The position numbers were made by a program, and so were the translations under genes. This document shows positions 26,245 to 36,600 of a stretch of 64,000 nucleotides of DNA, one piece after another. Positions within the stretch are counted from its first letter, which is position 1; every line of letters starts with the position of its first letter. Below the pieces are notes generated by a model. It was not told where the DNA came from and did no database searches. It worked only from the letters and a program-made list of their open reading frames with translations. Source of the stretch: Chitinophagaceae bacterium (lineage in GTDB: Bacteria; Bacteroidota; Bacteroidia; Chitinophagales; Chitinophagaceae); contig CANFKC010000006.1 of assembly GCA_947447265.1 (NCBI GenBank), positions 95,403 to 159,402 of the forward strand, written 5' to 3'.

Positions 26245-29200
26245 ATGGTAGGTAAATCTATTTTGAAATTGAGGACAGGGCTTGCGGTTGCAGCGGTCAT
26301 GGCTATGCAAATGATAGCAGGAAATGCCAAGGGACAGGTAGTCTATAATGGTGGTGCCAGTAACGTATATACGTTAGGCAGTAACTGGACCGGAGGTTCG
26401 ATACCGGGCACGACAGCCTGGGCGCAATATGGTAGTGTAGGGTCAAACAATACACAGCTTATAGTAATGAATGGCAGCAATAACAATGGCTCCAATAATC
26501 AGGCAGTAGGTGCTATTGAAGCGACCTCTGCACGAGGCCTTCTATTGCAGATAGGTGCCAGCAATGCCAACGGCATCCTTACCCTGAACGGAGCTACTGT
26601 GAACGGGGTGAGCAACGTTATCCTTTGGAATTCCGCAACTTTTAACCTCCAATTTCCAACCAGCAGCCCGTCATTGCGGTTTTCTGTGCCCGGCACAACT
26701 AACCGTAACATTGTTACTGCACCGGGTAGTTCCAGTACGTTGATAGGCAGTACCATCGCTATTACAGATACTATCACTTCGTCAGCGCCGTTTACCTTTT
26801 TAGGTGGTGGCACCTGGAATGGCTCAACCGGTAATGCAGGTGGCCTATGGAAATTAAACGCTGGCGGCCAGAATTTTAGCGGCGGTGTAACTGTAGGTAA
26901 GAGCGATGGCACAGAGGTTGGTGTGTTTGAGATAGATGCCGTGAATACCTTGTTGAACACAAGTGGTAACAATGTTACCGTTAATCCTTTCAGCGAATTA
27001 TACCTTAACTCCGCGACCGGCACCTTTAATACTACTAATATTACCCTTACACTTAACGGCACCGGTAATCCGGTTACGCTAACCACCCCAGGCGGCGCAT
27101 TGGTTCAAAAACTTAATACCTCTTATAACTGGAACGGACCAATAACGTTGGCATCTGATGCATCAATTTTGACCATCGGCTCAGGAACCTTGACCGCTTC
27201 AGGAAATATTAGCGGAAGTGGTAAATTGATAAAAAGAGGCAGTGTAACCGGGGCTTCGCCTAACGGTCAGTTATTGTTAACCGGGACGTCTAATTCCTGG
27301 AGCGGTGGTACAGAAATAAGAGGTGGGGTTATTTCAGTTGGTTCAAGTAGCTCTATATCTACCACCGGCCTACTCCTGAATTCTATTGACACTAATACAT
27401 CCATAGTATTTAATAATTCTGCACAAACGCTTACGAGTATAGCGAGCAGCTTTACTGCCGTAGGAACTCGCACCCAGACTATAACATTGAGTTCAGGCCA
27501 TACGCTTACGCTCAATCAGAATACCAATACGACTTATGGCAGTAATGGAACGACTACTACCCAAACATCAATAATAGCTGGTGCAGGCGCCCTGATTAAA
27601 AATGGTACCGGTACGCTTACGCTTACAAGTAATGCCAATACCCTTAGTGGTGGCCTCACTATTAACAATGGTGAAATCAGGTTTAATCCGCGTTTGACTA
27701 CTACAACTAACATGTCATCGTGCCCTGTAACTTTAAATGGTGGTAGCATTACAACTACAGGAGATACAACAACTGCGCAGATCAGCCTGGGTGTACTTAC
27801 GCTCACTGCTAACTCAACAATTGATCTGGGTACAGCAACTACTCATAATTTAAAATTTGCCAACAGCAGCGCTGCTTCCTGGACAGGTTCAACTATTCTA
27901 AATGTAACTAACTGGACTGGTGCTTTTAATGGTACCGCAGGTACAAAGGGCAAACTATTTATTGGCACTACTTCTGCTGGTGTTACAGCCGGACAATTAG
28001 CTCAAATACAATTTACCGATGGTAGCGGAAACGTTTATCCTGCTGCGATTCTTTCTACAGGCGAAATTGTACCTAAAGCAAGTATTACTACTACGGTTGG
28101 TAGTTTCGGACCATTTTCAAATGCGAGTTCTCACGTTATTTCTGTGCCTTTTACTACATCAGGCCCTTTCTCTGCAAACTTTAAAGTTCAGTTGTCGGGT
28201 CCTACAGGTACATTTACGGCTGATACTACAACAGGGGTAATAGGTACTGGCGCTACGTCGCCAATCAGTGCAACTATTCCGGCGGCTATTACGGCCGGCG
28301 GTGCATACAGGTTAAGGGTTATCAGCGGCACACCAAATATTATTTTTGGCACCGACAATGGTTCAAATATTTCTATCCTTGCTCCGAATCCTACAGTGAC
28401 TTCGGTTACGCCGAACAGCGGCATACCGGGCTCGTCAGTTACAATAGCGGGTACTAATTTTAACACAACCGGCTCAAGCAACACAGTTTATTTTGGTGCT
28501 GTTAAAGGCACGGTTACCAGCAGCGGCTCAACGACATCACTTACTGTTACCGTTCCTGTAGGTGCAACATTCGATCATATTTCAGTATTGAATACTGCTA
28601 TTGACCTGACAGGATACCAAAGGCTTTCTTTTACGCCAACGTACGTTACAACGCACCTTGCCACCGGACAGATCAATTTTTCTGCCCATCAGGATTTCTC
28701 AACAGGTGCCGCGCCTTTCATCAGCATTATGGGTGATATTGATGGCGATGGTAAATCAGATATGATAACAGCTAATTCAAGTGCTGGTACATTGTCTGTA
28801 TTCCGCAATACAAGTGCCGCGGGCGCTATTACCGCGGGTTCATTTGGTTCTCCTTCTTCATTATCTACGGCATCAACGCCTACCAATGTAAGGTTTGCTG
28901 ATGTTGATGGCGATGGCAGGCAAGATCTTATTGTGGTGAGCGCAGCAGCAGCAACTGTAAGTGTCTTCAGAAATACTTCGTCCTCAGGTTCAATTTCATT
29001 CGCATCAAGGGTTGACTATTCCACTACAGCATCAGGCCTTGCTCCTATTGAAGTTACTGTTGCAGATTATGATGGTGATGGTATGCCGGAAATGGCTGTT
29101 TCAGCATCTTTCTCGAATACCATTATCGTATTCCAGAACGCAAGCTCTCCGGGTACAATAAACTTCGGTACAGGCGTTGCTTTCGCAGCTAATACAGGTG

Positions 29201-32200
29201 CTTTTGGTATTACCTCTGCCGATTTTGATGGCGATGGTAAAGTTGATATTGCAGCAGTAGATACCGGCTCTGCAACGGTTTCTGTATTCAGGAATACAAG
29301 TACAACAGGAACTATTAACTCAGGTTCTTTCGCTACTGCTGTTGACTTTAGTACAGGCACAACTCCTATTGATGTGGAAGCTGCTGATATTGATGGCGAT
29401 GGTAAGATTGATATTTTGGCAACTAATTCTACTTCTGGTACTGTTTCAGTTTTACGCAATACTGCAACTGCAGGCAGCATTACTGCTGGTTCATTTGGCA
29501 CTTCTGCTGATTTCTCTGTAGGTACTAACCCATCCGGTGTTGCAGTTGGCGACATTGATGGCGACGGTAAAGTAGATATCGCTGCGTCTAACTCAGCGTC
29601 AAATACGGTTACTGTATTCCGTAATACTTCGTCAAGCGGTTCTATCTCATTAGCTACCGGTGTTGCATTTGCTACTGCAAATGGCCCGCAGGGACTAAGC
29701 ATCGGAGACCTTGATGGCGATGGTAAGCCGGATATAGCTGTTGCAGCAGTTTCTGCAAACGTTGTTTCCGTATTAAGGAATTTCCGTCTGCCAAACGTTG
29801 CGGCAATTACTGGAACAATCACATTATGCCCTGGCGCAAGTGTAACTTTGAGCGATGCTACTTCTGGTGGTACCTGGTCAAACAACAATCCTGCAATATC
29901 TTCAGTTTCAGGCGGTGTGGTTTATGGTCTTTCTGCAGGAACTGACACTGTTACTTACACAGTAATTGTAAGTGGCGATACAACAATCGTATTTACTCCG
30001 GTAACTGTTAATGCTTCAAGTGATGCTGGTACGGTATCAGGTTCATCGCCATTGTGCGTTGCTGCTTCAACTACATTTACAACAAGTGGTGCAGCAGGTG
30101 GCACCTGGTCAAGCAGTAACACTTCTGTAGCAAGTGTTGATGCAACAACCGGTGATGTTACAGGCGTGGCAGCTGGTACAACTACCATTTCTTACGCGGT
30201 TACCGGCGCATGCGGAACAGCAGTTGCTACCCATGGCATAACTATTAGTCCATTACCAAATGCAGGTACTATAAGCGGTGTTACAGCACTTTGCGCCGGC
30301 GCGAGCAGTACATTAACAACCACAGGAACTGGCGGTAGCTGGAGCTCAAGTTCTACCTCTATTGCTACAATAGTTTCAGGATCGGGTTTTGCACGTGGCG
30401 TAGCCGCAGGCTCTGCAACCTATACCTATTCTGTAACTAATAGTTGCGGTAGCGATTATACTACATCACCTATCACAGTGAATCCGTTGCCAGATGCAGG
30501 CACTGTGAGTGGCGCTGCGACCTTATGTGCAGCATCGTCTACTACCTTTACGGCAAGCGGCTCGACCGGTGGCACGTGGACCAGCAGCAATCCATCTCGT
30601 GTTACTGTTGATGCGTCAACGGGTTCCGTAACAGGTATCAGTGCTACAACTGCTACAATTTCCTATTCAGTAACCAACAGTTGCGGTACAGATGTTGCCA
30701 CTCAGAATATTACAATCAATGCATTGCCGAATGCGGGTACTATAAGCGGTGCTTCTGCGGTTTGTCCAGGTGCTAACACTACATTGACAACTTCAGGTTC
30801 AGCTGGTAGCTGGAGCACCAGTGCTTCATCTACAGCCTCTGTTGGCAGTTCTTCAGGTATTGTTTATGGTGTAGCTGCAGGTTCGGCTACTATTACTTAT
30901 ACTGCTACAAATGGTTGCGGTAGTGATTACTCAACTGCGGCAATAACTGTAAATCCTTTACCTGATGCAGGTACTGTAAGTGGTACTTCGCCTTTATGTG
31001 TTGCTGCGTCTGCAACCTTCACGGCAAGTGGTTTTGCAGGTGGTACGTGGGCAAGCAGTAATACTGCCCGCGCCACTGTTGATGTGTCAACAGGAAGCGT
31101 AACAGGTGCAGCAGCAGGTGCACTAACCATTTCTTATACCGTTACCAATGGTTGCGGCAGCGATGTTGCAACGCAATCACTTACTATTACTGCTTTACCT
31201 GATGCAGGTACTATAAGCGGAGTATCTACTTTGTGCTCAGGCTCATCAGTTACGTTCAGTAATAGTGCAGGTAGTGGCACATGGTCAACAAGTGCATCTT
31301 CAATTGCTTCTGTAAATAGCGCAACAGGTACTGTTTATGGTGTAGCGGTTGGTTCTGCTACTATCAGCTATACGGTTACTACAAGTTGTGGCACAGCAAG
31401 CACATCACAGGGTATTACAATCGGTACAATACCTTCTGCCCCTGCTTCAATTACAGGTACAACTGTTATAAGCCTGGTAGGCGGTTCTACAACTTTGTCT
31501 GATGCTACATCGGGAGGTTCTTGGAGCAGCAGCAATACTGCTATTGCAACAGTTGACGCTTCCGGCGTAGTAACAGCTACCGGTTTCGGTACGGCTACAA
31601 TCAGCTATGCTGTAAGTAATAGTTGTGGTTCAACTTACGTTACAACTACTGTTACTGTATCATCTTCAAACCATGCGCCTTCCTACAGAAACGCTGGTGG
31701 AACAGTAGCGCTTTGTCAGGACGCAGTTCGTTTCCCTATTACCGAATTGCTTGCAGTTAGGGACCTCGATACAGCGCAAACTATTACCTGGAGTGTCGTA
31801 ACAGCTCCTGCCCATGGTACTGCTGTGATTGATGGCACAAGGCCATCAAACGGCTTTATAGTAAGGCCAGTTGGAACAAGCTATACTCCGAATGCAGGTT
31901 ATTCAGGCGTTGATACCATGGTGTTGAGGGTGAGTGACGGTTTGGTATCTACAACAGCTACCTTCTACCTTAATGTTAATGCACTACCAGCAGTTCCGGC
32001 TATTTCTGGCGCAACTTCGGTTTGCCACGGCGGCACAGCGACGCTTATAGCATCACCTTCAGGCGGCGTTTGGTCGTCAATGGATGGTAATGCAACAATA
32101 GGTGCTTCTACAGGTATTATTACAGGTGTGGGTGGCCCGGTAGGCGTTATTAACTACCTGAGTCCATACAATGCTTATGGCTGCAGAAGCCAGGTGAGAA

Positions 32201-33210
32201 CAACAATTCCTATTCTATCTTATCCGGCAACAGGCACCATTACGGGGTCTTCAATAGTTTGCCCTGGTTCAACAACTTCACTAAGCGAGAGTGTAACTGG
32301 CGGTACCTGGACAAGTTCTAACACCGCACTGGCAACAGTATCAGGTTCCGGGGCCGTTACAGGTGTGAGCAGCGGTACATTAACTATCAGCTATACTGTA
32401 AGTAATTCTTGCGCCAGTGCTGTGGCCACAACTATAATGAATGTTGGCGGTGCAACCAATCCTTCTGTTGTTGCGGGTGGTACTTATGTTTGTATTGGCA
32501 GCACAATAACCTATTCTAATGCGCTTTCAGGTGGTTCATGGAGCAGCACTAATACAAGCGTTGCAAACGTCTCTGGTTCGGGTGTTGTTAGTCCCGTTGC
32601 GGTTGGTACTGCAACAATTATTTATTCTTATACAAATGGCTGTGGTATTACCCGCACAGCCTCAAAAGCTGTAACTGTTTATGACTTGCCGAATACTGGT
32701 ACTATTACAGGTCCGTCAACAGTAACCAGAGGCACTGTTATCAGTCTTACTACTTCCGGTGTAACTTCTGGTACCTGGTATAGGTCAACATCCAGCTCAT
32801 CTGTTTTGCTGGTTTCAGGTAGTGGCACCACGGGTAGGGTCTATGGTGTTGCTCCGGGTACAGCAAATGTTTATTATACAGCTTCGAACACTTGCGGAAC
32901 TGCTACTTCCAGCTATTCGGTGAGTGTAACTGCCGGTCGTTCTGAAAATGGCAGCGTAGTTGCTGAGGGTACTGAAAGCAATGATATAGCTGTGTTCCCT
33001 AACCCTACTTCAGGAATTGTTACTGTTCAAATTCCTGGTACAGGTTCCAGCGACATTAATGTAACTGACATGAGTGGAAAAGTAGTCGTTATGCAGAATA
33101 CCTCAACTAATAAGGCAGATCTTGACTTAAGTAGCCTTTCTCCTGGCGTCTACCAGATCGTGGTTAACAACGGAGTACAGGTATTTACCACTAAAGTTGT
33201 ACTGAAATAG
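26245..33210 (+). CDS. Giant T9SS cargo with beta-solenoid, seven-blade FG-GAP propeller and twelve Ig-like units
   Basis: The 2321-residue protein begins with a signal peptide (VGKSILKLRTGLAVAAVM, cleavage after KGQ). Residues about 40-620 are autotransporter-type beta-strand repeats (TFLGGGTWNGSTGNAGGLW; SGSGKLIKRG; GTLTLTSNANTLSGGLTI). A TIG/IPT unit follows at about 716-790 (PTVTSVTPNSGIPGSSVTIA), then seven FG-GAP/VCBS repeats (about 826-1182, with DIDGDGKSD-type Ca sites) for one seven-bladed propeller. Twelve BIG2 Ig-like units come next, broken by a cadherin-like unit (about 1808-1915, TPNAGYSGVDTMVLRVSDG). A type A sorting domain ends the protein (about 2247-2321). The family combination suits adhesion or polymer binding. 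The adjacent paralogue shares both ends but not the middle. The ligand is unknown. Confidence 0.93.
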   Translation: MVGKSILKLRTGLAVAAVMAMQMIAGNAKGQVVYNGGASNVYTLGSNWTGGSIPGTTAWAQYGSVGSNNTQLIVMNGSNNNGSNNQAVGAIEATSARGLLLQIGASNANGILTLNGATVNGVSNVILWNSATFNLQFPTSSPSLRFSVPGTTNRNIVTAPGSSSTLIGSTIAITDTITSSAPFTFLGGGTWNGSTGNAGGLWKLNAGGQNFSGGVTVGKSDGTEVGVFEIDAVNTLLNTSGNNVTVNPFSELYLNSATGTFNTTNITLTLNGTGNPVTLTTPGGALVQKLNTSYNWNGPITLASDASILTIGSGTLTASGNISGSGKLIKRGSVTGASPNGQLLLTGTSNSWSGGTEIRGGVISVGSSSSISTTGLLLNSIDTNTSIVFNNSAQTLTSIASSFTAVGTRTQTITLSSGHTLTLNQNTNTTYGSNGTTTTQTSIIAGAGALIKNGTGTLTLTSNANTLSGGLTINNGEIRFNPRLTTTTNMSSCPVTLNGGSITTTGDTTTAQISLGVLTLTANSTIDLGTATTHNLKFANSSAASWTGSTILNVTNWTGAFNGTAGTKGKLFIGTTSAGVTAGQLAQIQFTDGSGNVYPAAILSTGEIVPKASITTTVGSFGPFSNASSHVISVPFTTSGPFSANFKVQLSGPTGTFTADTTTGVIGTGATSPISATIPAAITAGGAYRLRVISGTPNIIFGTDNGSNISILAPNPTVTSVTPNSGIPGSSVTIAGTNFNTTGSSNTVYFGAVKGTVTSSGSTTSLTVTVPVGATFDHISVLNTAIDLTGYQRLSFTPTYVTTHLATGQINFSAHQDFSTGAAPFISIMGDIDGDGKSDMITANSSAGTLSVFRNTSAAGAITAGSFGSPSSLSTASTPTNVRFADVDGDGRQDLIVVSAAAATVSVFRNTSSSGSISFASRVDYSTTASGLAPIEVTVADYDGDGMPEMAVSASFSNTIIVFQNASSPGTINFGTGVAFAANTGAFGITSADFDGDGKVDIAAVDTGSATVSVFRNTSTTGTINSGSFATAVDFSTGTTPIDVEAADIDGDGKIDILATNSTSGTVSVLRNTATAGSITAGSFGTSADFSVGTNPSGVAVGDIDGDGKVDIAASNSASNTVTVFRNTSSSGSISLATGVAFATANGPQGLSIGDLDGDGKPDIAVAAVSANVVSVLRNFRLPNVAAITGTITLCPGASVTLSDATSGGTWSNNNPAISSVSGGVVYGLSAGTDTVTYTVIVSGDTTIVFTPVTVNASSDAGTVSGSSPLCVAASTTFTTSGAAGGTWSSSNTSVASVDATTGDVTGVAAGTTTISYAVTGACGTAVATHGITISPLPNAGTISGVTALCAGASSTLTTTGTGGSWSSSSTSIATIVSGSGFARGVAAGSATYTYSVTNSCGSDYTTSPITVNPLPDAGTVSGAATLCAASSTTFTASGSTGGTWTSSNPSRVTVDASTGSVTGISATTATISYSVTNSCGTDVATQNITINALPNAGTISGASAVCPGANTTLTTSGSAGSWSTSASSTASVGSSSGIVYGVAAGSATITYTATNGCGSDYSTAAITVNPLPDAGTVSGTSPLCVAASATFTASGFAGGTWASSNTARATVDVSTGSVTGAAAGALTISYTVTNGCGSDVATQSLTITALPDAGTISGVSTLCSGSSVTFSNSAGSGTWSTSASSIASVNSATGTVYGVAVGSATISYTVTTSCGTASTSQGITIGTIPSAPASITGTTVISLVGGSTTLSDATSGGSWSSSNTAIATVDASGVVTATGFGTATISYAVSNSCGSTYVTTTVTVSSSNHAPSYRNAGGTVALCQDAVRFPITELLAVRDLDTAQTITWSVVTAPAHGTAVIDGTRPSNGFIVRPVGTSYTPNAGYSGVDTMVLRVSDGLVSTTATFYLNVNALPAVPAISGATSVCHGGTATLIASPSGGVWSSMDGNATIGASTGIITGVGGPVGVINYLSPYNAYGCRSQVRTTIPILSYPATGTITGSSIVCPGSTTSLSESVTGGTWTSSNTALATVSGSGAVTGVSSGTLTISYTVSNSCASAVATTIMNVGGATNPSVVAGGTYVCIGSTITYSNALSGGSWSSTNTSVANVSGSGVVSPVAVGTATIIYSYTNGCGITRTASKAVTVYDLPNTGTITGPSTVTRGTVISLTTSGVTSGTWYRSTSSSSVLLVSGSGTTGRVYGVAPGTANVYYTASNTCGTATSSYSVSVTAGRSENGSVVAEGTESNDIAVFPNPTSGIVTVQIPGTGSSDINVTDMSGKVVVMQNTSTNKADLDLSSLSPGVYQIVVNNGVQVFTTKVVLK

Positions 33211-33235
33211 TTATTTTTAATTTGTTTATAATATT

Positions 33236-33264
33236 AAGGCCCCAACTTGTTGGGGCCTTTTTTT
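33236..33264 (+). terminator. Rho-independent terminator after the first giant gene
   Basis: AAGGCCCCAA (33236-33245) pairs with TTGGGGCCTT (33250-33259), followed by five further T. A strong plus-strand terminator. Confidence 0.9.
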
Positions 33265-33562
33265 GTTTTCCATGTCATATAAGTAGTTGGAGAAAGGATG
33301 ATTTGTTTTTTTTGGTGACAACCCATAATAAAGCGGGTTTAATTATCAGTTAAAAGGCAGTCGCAAGGTGTCAGGGCTTAACAGCAGCTTGTCTATCAAT
33401 ATCATCGGGCAAATCGAAGATCTATTTACAATTTTTAAAATGCCCGTTTTTACGTAGCAAAATATACCCATTTCGTGGTATTGTAATTTTCAAAAGGTTG
33501 AAAAACAATGGGTTTTAGGAGAAGTTATGCGTCATAAATTATATGTTATAAATCCGTTTTTG
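33265..33562. other. Intergenic stretch, no gene seen
   Basis: A+T-rich sequence between the terminator at 33264 and the promoter at 33563. One weak inverted repeat (CGGGCA near 33406 with TGCCCG near 33440) is present. No open frame, RNA or further signal is supported. Confidence 0.5.
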
Positions 33563-33593
33563 TTGGTATTTGCTTTTTTGTAGTCTATCTTTG
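33563..33593 (+). promoter_or_regulatory. Bacteroidota-type promoter of the second giant gene
   Basis: TTG at 33563-33565 and TATCTTTG at 33586-33593 are 20 bases apart, a near-ideal match. The start site near 33600 makes the ATG at 33604 unlikely and supports ATG 33667. Confidence 0.75.
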
Positions 33594-33666
33594 AAATTAA
33601 GCAATGTTTAATATCAAGGGAGTTGACCGTTGCCGACCTTTAAAGAACCATAAAATCTATTGTTGT

Positions 33667-36600
33667 ATGAAAAGTGCATTTTTTACAAGAACGAGCGTCC
33701 TTTTTGTTGTTTTCGCAGTAACTGCTTTGCAGTTTTTAAGTCGGGTAGCGGATGCACAGGTACTATGGAGTACTGCAGGGGCTTCAAGTGCATACATGAC
33801 TGCCGGTAACTGGACAGGAGGGGCGGTACCCGGCACTACAGCATGGGCGCAATTTGGTGCTAATGGTACAATGACCAGCATGTTGATAGCCATGAGTGCT
33901 TCAAACAACAACGGAACCAACAACCAGGCAGTAGGTGCAATTGACATGACATCTGCCAGGACTGCTGGTGCTTTGAGCGTTGGCGCTGGTGCCGTATTAG
34001 GTACGCTTACTTTAAATGGCGCAACAGTGAGTGGAACCGGTAATGTCATTTTATCAAATTCCCACACTTCTGCACTGAATTTCTTGATAGGGAGCCCTGT
34101 GTTGCGCATTGCTATACCGGGTACCGCCAACCGGAATGTTATTACTGCACCCGGTTCGTCAAGCACGGTACTGGGCAGTACCATCAATATTACAGATACT
34201 ATTACTTCAACCGCTCCGCTGACGTTTTTAGGTGGTGGAACATGGAATGGTTCATCTGGCAATGCGGGTGGCTTATTTAAACTCGGTGGCGGGCAGGCAT
34301 TTACTGCCGGAATTACTGCCGGTAATAGCGATGGCTCACAGGTAGGTGTTGTGGAACTGGATGCTATCAATACTATGAGTAATACCAGTGGTAATAACAT
34401 TACCGTTAATCCCTTCAGCGAATTGTATCTCAATGCAGCCACGGGTACATTCAATACATCAAATATCACTCTTAACCTTAATGGTAGTGGTAATCCAGTT
34501 AGTCTTACTGCTCCAGGTGGTGCCCTGGTGTCAAAAGTAAATACATCCTATACCTGGACAGGCCCCATAAACCTGGCTTCTGATGCAAAAATCACGACAT
34601 TGGGCAGCGGCACATTAACTTTAACTGGTAACATCAGCGGTTCTGGCGCCTTTATTAAAGATGGCACTACAGCTGCGGGTACAGTAAGTCTCACAGCAAC
34701 TTCCAACACCTGGAGTGGTGGAACACAGGTAGGAACGGGTGCTGTTGTAGTCGCTTCAGGTAGTGCTATAAGCACTGGCAGTCTTTCCATGACCGGTCTT
34801 ACTTCAGGTCTCTCCAGCTCCATTACGTTTAATAATACTTCACAAACTATTTCCGGGTTAAGTAGCAGCTTTGTACCAACTACAGGTACTCAGACTCAGA
34901 CCGTTTCTTTAAGTTCTGGCCATACCCTTACTGTAAACCAAAGTGGAAATACTACATTTGGCAATGGTACAGTAGCCACCCAGACAAGTATTATCAGTGG
35001 TGCGGGTTCATTGGTTAAAACAGGTGCAGGCAGGCTTACCCTTACAAGTAGCGGTTCCTTCTTAACAGGTGGTGTTACAATAACCAATGGGGAAATAAGG
35101 TTTAATCCTGCTACTACTACGGCCGTTACTATGAACAGCCCGATCACCCTAAACGGTGGAAAGTTATCGACTACAAGCGCCGCTACCACAGCGCAGATCA
35201 ACCTTGGTACTCTTAACCTTGCTGCAAATTCCACAATCGATCTCGGTACTGCCACCGCGCACAATGTAAAATTTGCCAACAGCGGCGCAGTAAGCTGGAC
35301 AGGTGGCACAACACTGAATGTTACCGGCTGGCAGGGCGCGTACGATGGAACTTCGGCTACCGCTGGAAAACTGTTTATAGGTACAACTTCAGCGGGTGTT
35401 ACAAGCGGTCAATTAGCGCAAATACAGTTTACTGATGGCAGCGGCAACGTTTACCCGGCTGCGATACTTTCATCTGGAGAGATAGTACCAAAAGCAACTA
35501 TCACAACAACGGTTACCGGTTACGGCCCTTTCTCTAATGCTACATCTAACGCTATTTCTGTTGCTTATAATTCTGCGGGTCCTTTCACTGGTAATTTCAG
35601 GGTTCAGCTTTCAGGTCCCAGCGGTACTTTCACTGCCGATACAACAACTAATATTATAGGCGGGCCAAGTGCTACTACACCTATATCAGCAACTATCCCT
35701 TCTGGTGTTGCTGCCGGTGCGGGTTATAGAGTGCGTGTTATTAGTGGTTCTCCAACTGCGATATTCGGTACTGATAATGGTTCCAACATCTCAATTCTTG
35801 CGCCAACGCCAACGGTTACCTCGGTGTCGCCTAATGCCGGTATCCCGGGTTCATCAGTTACCATTACCGGTACCAATTTTAATACCACAGGGTCAAGCAA
35901 CATAGTTTATTTCGGTGCCGTTAAAGGCACTGTTACGAGCAGTGGCTCTACAACATCGCTCGTGGTAACCGTACCTGCAGGCGCCACATTCGATCATGTT
36001 TATGTGCTGAACAATGGCGCAAGTTTATCGGCTTCAGAACGCCTTTCTTTTACGCCGACTTATACTACAACACACCTTACAACTGGTCAGATCAATTTTA
36101 GTGCACATCAGGATTTTTCATCAGGTACTGCTCCCTTTATAAGTATCATCGGAGATATTGACGGCGATGGTAAATCAGATATGGTTACTGCCAATTCAAG
36201 CGGTGGCAGTCTGTCTGTATTTCGTAACACAAGTACAGCGGGTTCTATAACAGCAGGCTCATTCGGTTCACCAACTACTTTAACTACGGCTTCTACGCCA
36301 ACCAATGTGCGCTTTGCAGATGTAGATAACGATGGAAAGGCTGATCTTGTTGTGGTAAATGCCGCTGCAGCATCAGTGAGCATATTCAGGAATACATCCA
36401 GTTCAGGGTCTATCTCTTTTGCTTCAAGGGCAGATTTTTCGACCAGCGCATCTGCGCTTGCACCTATTGAAATAAACGTTGCTGATTATGATGGTGACGG
36501 CAGACCTGATATTGCTGTTTCGGCATCGTTTTCAAATAGTATTGCGGTTTTGCAAAATGCAAGTTCGCCGGGTTCTGTTAGTTTCGGTACGGCAGTTGCT

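Noticed and set aside
29067..29888. Long minus-strand open frames inside the giant genes (also 33657-34469, 36921-37607)
   Set aside because: They are antisense to repetitive Gly/Thr/Ser-coding DNA, which lacks stops on the other strand, and translate to repetitive Pro/Val/Ala sequence.
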